A stretch of 64,000 nt of DNA from positions 1,922,001-1,986,000 of the forward strand of contig NZ_CP017696.1 in the NCBI RefSeq assembly GCF_002715865.1, read 5' to 3'. Positions 61,512-64,000 of this stretch are shown here, in pieces. The notes beneath the pieces were generated by a model that ran no database searches, had not been told where the DNA came from, and saw only the letters and a program-made list of their open reading frames with translations. The translations under genes were made by a program, and so were the position numbers. This DNA is from Bifidobacterium asteroides DSM 20089. Its GTDB lineage: Bacteria > Actinomycetota > Actinomycetes > Actinomycetales > Bifidobacteriaceae. Every line of letters starts with the position of its first letter. Position 1 is the first letter of the stretch.

Positions 61512-63121
61512 GGGAGCTGAGAGGCACCGGCGTCTCGGCAGGCATCGCCATAGGGCCCGTCAAGGTCCTGGAGGAGGCCAGGCAGGTGGTGCGGCGCACC
61601 GTCGATGATCCCCACGCCGAGATTGAACGATTCCACCAGGCCCAGCAGGTCTCCATGGATCAGCTGGCCAGGATCCGGGAGGATACCGCTGCCAAACTCG
61701 GCGAGGACAAGGCCGAGTTATTCGACACCCACCGGCTCATGCTCAAAGATCCGGACTATGTGGAAGGGGTCGAGGGGCTGATCCAATCGGACAAGGTCAA
61801 TGCCGAATATGCGGTGGATGCCACTGCTCAGAGGTTTGCCACCATGTTCGCCGGTATGGACTCCTCCTATATGCAGGCACGGGCCGCCGACGTGCAGGAC
61901 ATTTCCCGGCGTCTGATCGACAACCTGGGCTCGGGTGCGCAGGGAAGCGGGGATGGCCGACCAACCATCGTCATGGCCTCCGACCTGGCCCCCAGCCAGA
62001 CGGCTCAGATGGATCCTTCGCAAGTGCTGGGCTTCGCCACCAGCCAGGGATCGGCTAATTCCCATACGGCCATTCTGGCCAGGACCATGGGGTTGCCTGC
62101 GGTCATCGGTCTCGGCCAGGATCCCAGACCAGAGGACCAGGGCCTGACGGCCATTGTGGATGGTAGCCAGGGTCTGGCGTTGATCGACCCGGATCAAAAG
62201 ACCCTTGAAGCCTATAAAGTCCGTCAGCGGGAGTTCCAGCAGCACATGCAGCAGCTCCAGGAGCTCAAGGGCAAGCCCACCAGAACCAAGGAAGGCCAGG
62301 AGGTCCATCTCTATGCCAATATCGGCAGGCCTTCGGATCTGGATGCGGTTGAAGCCAACGATGCCGAGGGGATCGGACTCTTCCGCAGCGAGTTCCTCTA
62401 CTTGGAAAGTGAGGACTTCCCCACGGAGGAATCACAGTTCCAGGCCTACAAGGAGGTCGCCCAGAGAATGGGCGACAAGCCCGTCATCATCCGGACTTTG
62501 GATATCGGAGCTGACAAGCAGGTCGGCTACTTCGGTCTGGAGCATGAGGCCAATCCTGCTTTGGGGTATCGGGCCATCCGTATCTGCCTGACCCGGCCGG
62601 AGATTTTCAAGGTGCAGCTCAGGGCCATCTTGCGGGCATCAGCCTTCGGGAACGTCTCCATCATGCTGCCCATGATCACATCTACCAAAGAGGTCGACCA
62701 GGCCAGAGCCATAATCGACCAGGTCAAGGAAGAGCTGCACGGTAGGGACGAAGACTTCAAGGAGGACATCCAGGTGGGCATCATGGTCGAGACCCCGGCC
62801 TCGGTCGTCATGGCACCGGAGTTGGCCCGGAAGGTGGATTTCTTCTCCATCGGGACCAATGACCTCACCCAGTACACCCTGGCCTGTGACCGGCAGAACC
62901 CCAACCTGGGACAGTTTGCCGACCCGCATTCGCCTGCCGTCCTGCGCATGATCCGCATGGCCGTGGATGCCGCTCACCAGGCTGGCATCTGGTGCGGGAT
63001 CTGCGGCGAGCTGGGTGCTGACAGGGATCTTACGGCGACCTTCCTGGATTACGACCTGGACGAGCTTTCGGTCTCGCCGGCGAGCGTTCTGCCGGTCAGA
63101 GAGGCCATTCGCGCTCGCTGA
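61508..63121 (+). CDS. ptsI: PTS Enzyme I
   Basis: First phosphotransferase of the PTS: autophosphorylates from phosphoenolpyruvate and passes phosphate to HPr. The 537 residues are slightly short of the usual 570. N-terminal HPr-binding helices (about 20-145), phospho-histidine H186 in GSANSHTAILAR, and the PEP-binding barrel with GLFRSEFLY, IRTLDIGADK, GIMVETPASV and SIGTNDLTQYTLACDR, all intact. Start overlaps the ptsH stop by 4 bases. Its location within a sugar-specific operon is notable. Confidence 0.97.
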   Translation: MRELRGTGVSAGIAIGPVKVLEEARQVVRRTVDDPHAEIERFHQAQQVSMDQLARIREDTAAKLGEDKAELFDTHRLMLKDPDYVEGVEGLIQSDKVNAEYAVDATAQRFATMFAGMDSSYMQARAADVQDISRRLIDNLGSGAQGSGDGRPTIVMASDLAPSQTAQMDPSQVLGFATSQGSANSHTAILARTMGLPAVIGLGQDPRPEDQGLTAIVDGSQGLALIDPDQKTLEAYKVRQREFQQHMQQLQELKGKPTRTKEGQEVHLYANIGRPSDLDAVEANDAEGIGLFRSEFLYLESEDFPTEESQFQAYKEVAQRMGDKPVIIRTLDIGADKQVGYFGLEHEANPALGYRAIRICLTRPEIFKVQLRAILRASAFGNVSIMLPMITSTKEVDQARAIIDQVKEELHGRDEDFKEDIQVGIMVETPASVVMAPELARKVDFFSIGTNDLTQYTLACDRQNPNLGQFADPHSPAVLRMIRMAVDAAHQAGIWCGICGELGADRDLTATFLDYDLDELSVSPASVLPVREAIRAR

Positions 63122-63127
63122 AACCTC

Positions 63128-63173
63128 CTGGTTCTCTTGCCTACGAACCATGGTTCGTAGGCAAGAGAACCAG
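63128..63173. terminator. Perfect 46-base palindrome between convergent genes
   Basis: Arms of 23 bases each, starting CTGGTTCTCTTGCC and ending GGCAAGAGAACCAG, meet at CCATGG without a spacer. It lies between ptsI and the convergent SnoaL-like gene and could act as a bidirectional terminator; no U-run is present. Confidence 0.7.
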
Positions 63174-63201
63174 CCTGGTCGGTCGAGGGACGGGGTAAGG
63201 G

Positions 63202-63585
63202 TCAGAAGAGGCCGTTGCCGTTGCGGGACTGAACGTCTTCCACATTGTGCTCGATGATGTCCCAGTGCTCAGCCAGCTGGCCGTCCTGCAGCCGGTAGAT
63301 GTCGCAAACCTTGTTGACATGGCCGTTCTTCAGTGTGCACCTGAAGAAGACGTAGACCATGTCGTCCTCGCCGTTCAGTCTGATGATGTCGATTTGCGGG
63401 CCCAGGGCCAGGAAGCCCTTGATGAACTCCAGGAAGCCCGCCTTCCCGTCGGCGCAGGTGGGGTTGTGCTGGATGTAGTCGTCCCGCATGAACCTGTCGA
63501 GGTTGCTGGTATCTCCCCGGCTGAAGACCTGGTCGTAGAACTCCTGCACCAGGGACTTGTTGGCTGCCGTCTCACTCTCGCTCAT
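63202..63585 (-). CDS. SnoaL-like/NTF2-fold protein
   Basis: A 127-residue NTF2-fold protein of the SnoaL-like (predicted aldol-condensation or polyketide-cyclase-like) group: LVQEFYDQVFSRGDTSNLDRFMRDDYIQHNP, LEFIKGFLALGPQIDI, VYVFFRCTLKNG and KVCDIYRLQDGQLAEHWDI are its landmarks. The start is at ATG 63585 (or 63588) behind GGAGG; the frame open to 63663 lacks a ribosome site. Stand-alone; biochemical function unknown. Confidence 0.85.
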   Translation of the reverse strand: MSESETAANKSLVQEFYDQVFSRGDTSNLDRFMRDDYIQHNPTCADGKAGFLEFIKGFLALGPQIDIIRLNGEDDMVYVFFRCTLKNGHVNKVCDIYRLQDGQLAEHWDIIEHNVEDVQSRNGNGLF

Positions 63586-63711
63586 CATGAACCTCCGCTT
63601 CTGCCTGTACATAGGCTGTCGAGTTTCTTCATGATAGGTGTCTTCGCTCAGGCTCGTAAGCACATCTGTGGTCTCCGATGAGTGAGGGACGATAGCAGGC
63701 GGGAAGGGCTG

Positions 63712-64000
63712 TCAGACCTTGAAGTGGCGCTCGTCGTTCATGGTGGCGAAGTTCAGACCGATCAGGATGCCGCCGCCTATATAGTTGCCCAGCATGGCCA
63801 CCAGGACCACCAGTATTGCCTTCCAGGCGTTGACCCGCCCGAAGACGCCCAGGATGAGGAAGAGAGCCGAATCCGCTATCGAGTGCTCGAACCCGCAGAA
63901 GGCGAAGACGAAGACGGCCACGACCATGATGATGCACTTGGTGAAGTCGTTGGAAAGCTTGCCGTTGTAGACCATGAGCATGGCGATGTTGATGCAGAAG
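63712..64000 (-). CDS. Formate/nitrite transporter family channel (partial, C-terminal)
   Basis: C-terminal part of a FocA/NirC-type channel; the gene continues beyond the right edge. VFAFCGFEHSIADSALF matches the family's GFEHSIANMF motif, followed by AWKAILVVLVAMLGNYIGGGILIGL, the final helices. In anaerobes such channels export formate; in bifidobacteria formate is a product of pyruvate formate-lyase. Confidence 0.9.
   Translation of the reverse strand, partial: FCINIAMLMVYNGKLSNDFTKCIIMVVAVFVFAFCGFEHSIADSALFLILGVFGRVNAWKAILVVLVAMLGNYIGGGILIGLNFATMNDERHFKV

Overview
The window is a chromosomal origin region from a Bifidobacterium. The 16S gene carries two genus-type signatures (50899-50916 and 51393-51410), the 16S-23S spacer has no tRNA gene, the 5S and 23S genes fit a high-GC Gram-positive, and the core gene order rpmH-rnpA-yidD-yidC-jag-rsmG-parA-parB facing dnaA-dnaN-recF-dciA-gyrB-gyrA is the actinobacterial oriC layout. 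Permuted GH3 glucosidases and a sugar PTS would suit a gut commensal, possibly of insects, but species cannot be settled by reading.

Layout. 1-3.9 kb: the end of a membrane protein that probably belongs to a MurJ/pseudokinase-type gene, a PLP aminotransferase and a D-Ala-D-Ala-ligase-like ATP-grasp enzyme. 3.9-7.5 kb: a gene-poor stretch with one parS site, a doubtful small membrane ORF and trxB. 7.5-15.7 kb: a lower-GC defence island, hsdM-hsdS-hsdR plus a GmrSD-type (DUF262/DUF1524) nuclease; hsdS is interrupted by one extra A in an A9 tract. 15.7-23 kb: an AT-rich, gene-poor zone containing only parB, parA and rsmG, with five further parS sites and a DnaA-box cluster upstream of parA. 23-25.7 kb: jag-yidC-yidD-rnpA-rpmH on the minus strand. 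25.7-37 kb: dnaA, the dnaA-dnaN oriC spacer, dnaN, recF, a DciA-like gene, gyrB, gyrA and a DUF3566 protein on the plus strand.

37-50.2 kb is accessory and concerns the cell surface and glycans: a VanZ-RDD fusion, an EamA transporter, an AgrC/LytTR-type two-component pair, a GH3-GtrA-GT2 operon on the minus strand, a divergently transcribed domain-permuted GH3 anchored at both ends, and a proline-iminopeptidase-like hydrolase. 50.7-56.1 kb is a complete 16S-23S-5S operon ending in a strong hairpin.

56.5-63.1 kb is one tightly packed PTS operon: a PRD regulator, its apparently detached EIIA module, EIIA, EIIB, EIIC, an AlsE-like epimerase, HPr and Enzyme I. It carries its own general phosphotransfer proteins and could take up a ketohexose such as D-allulose and convert it to fructose 6-phosphate for the bifid shunt; the substrate is an inference. 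The window ends with a SnoaL-like protein and a formate/nitrite channel cut by the right edge.
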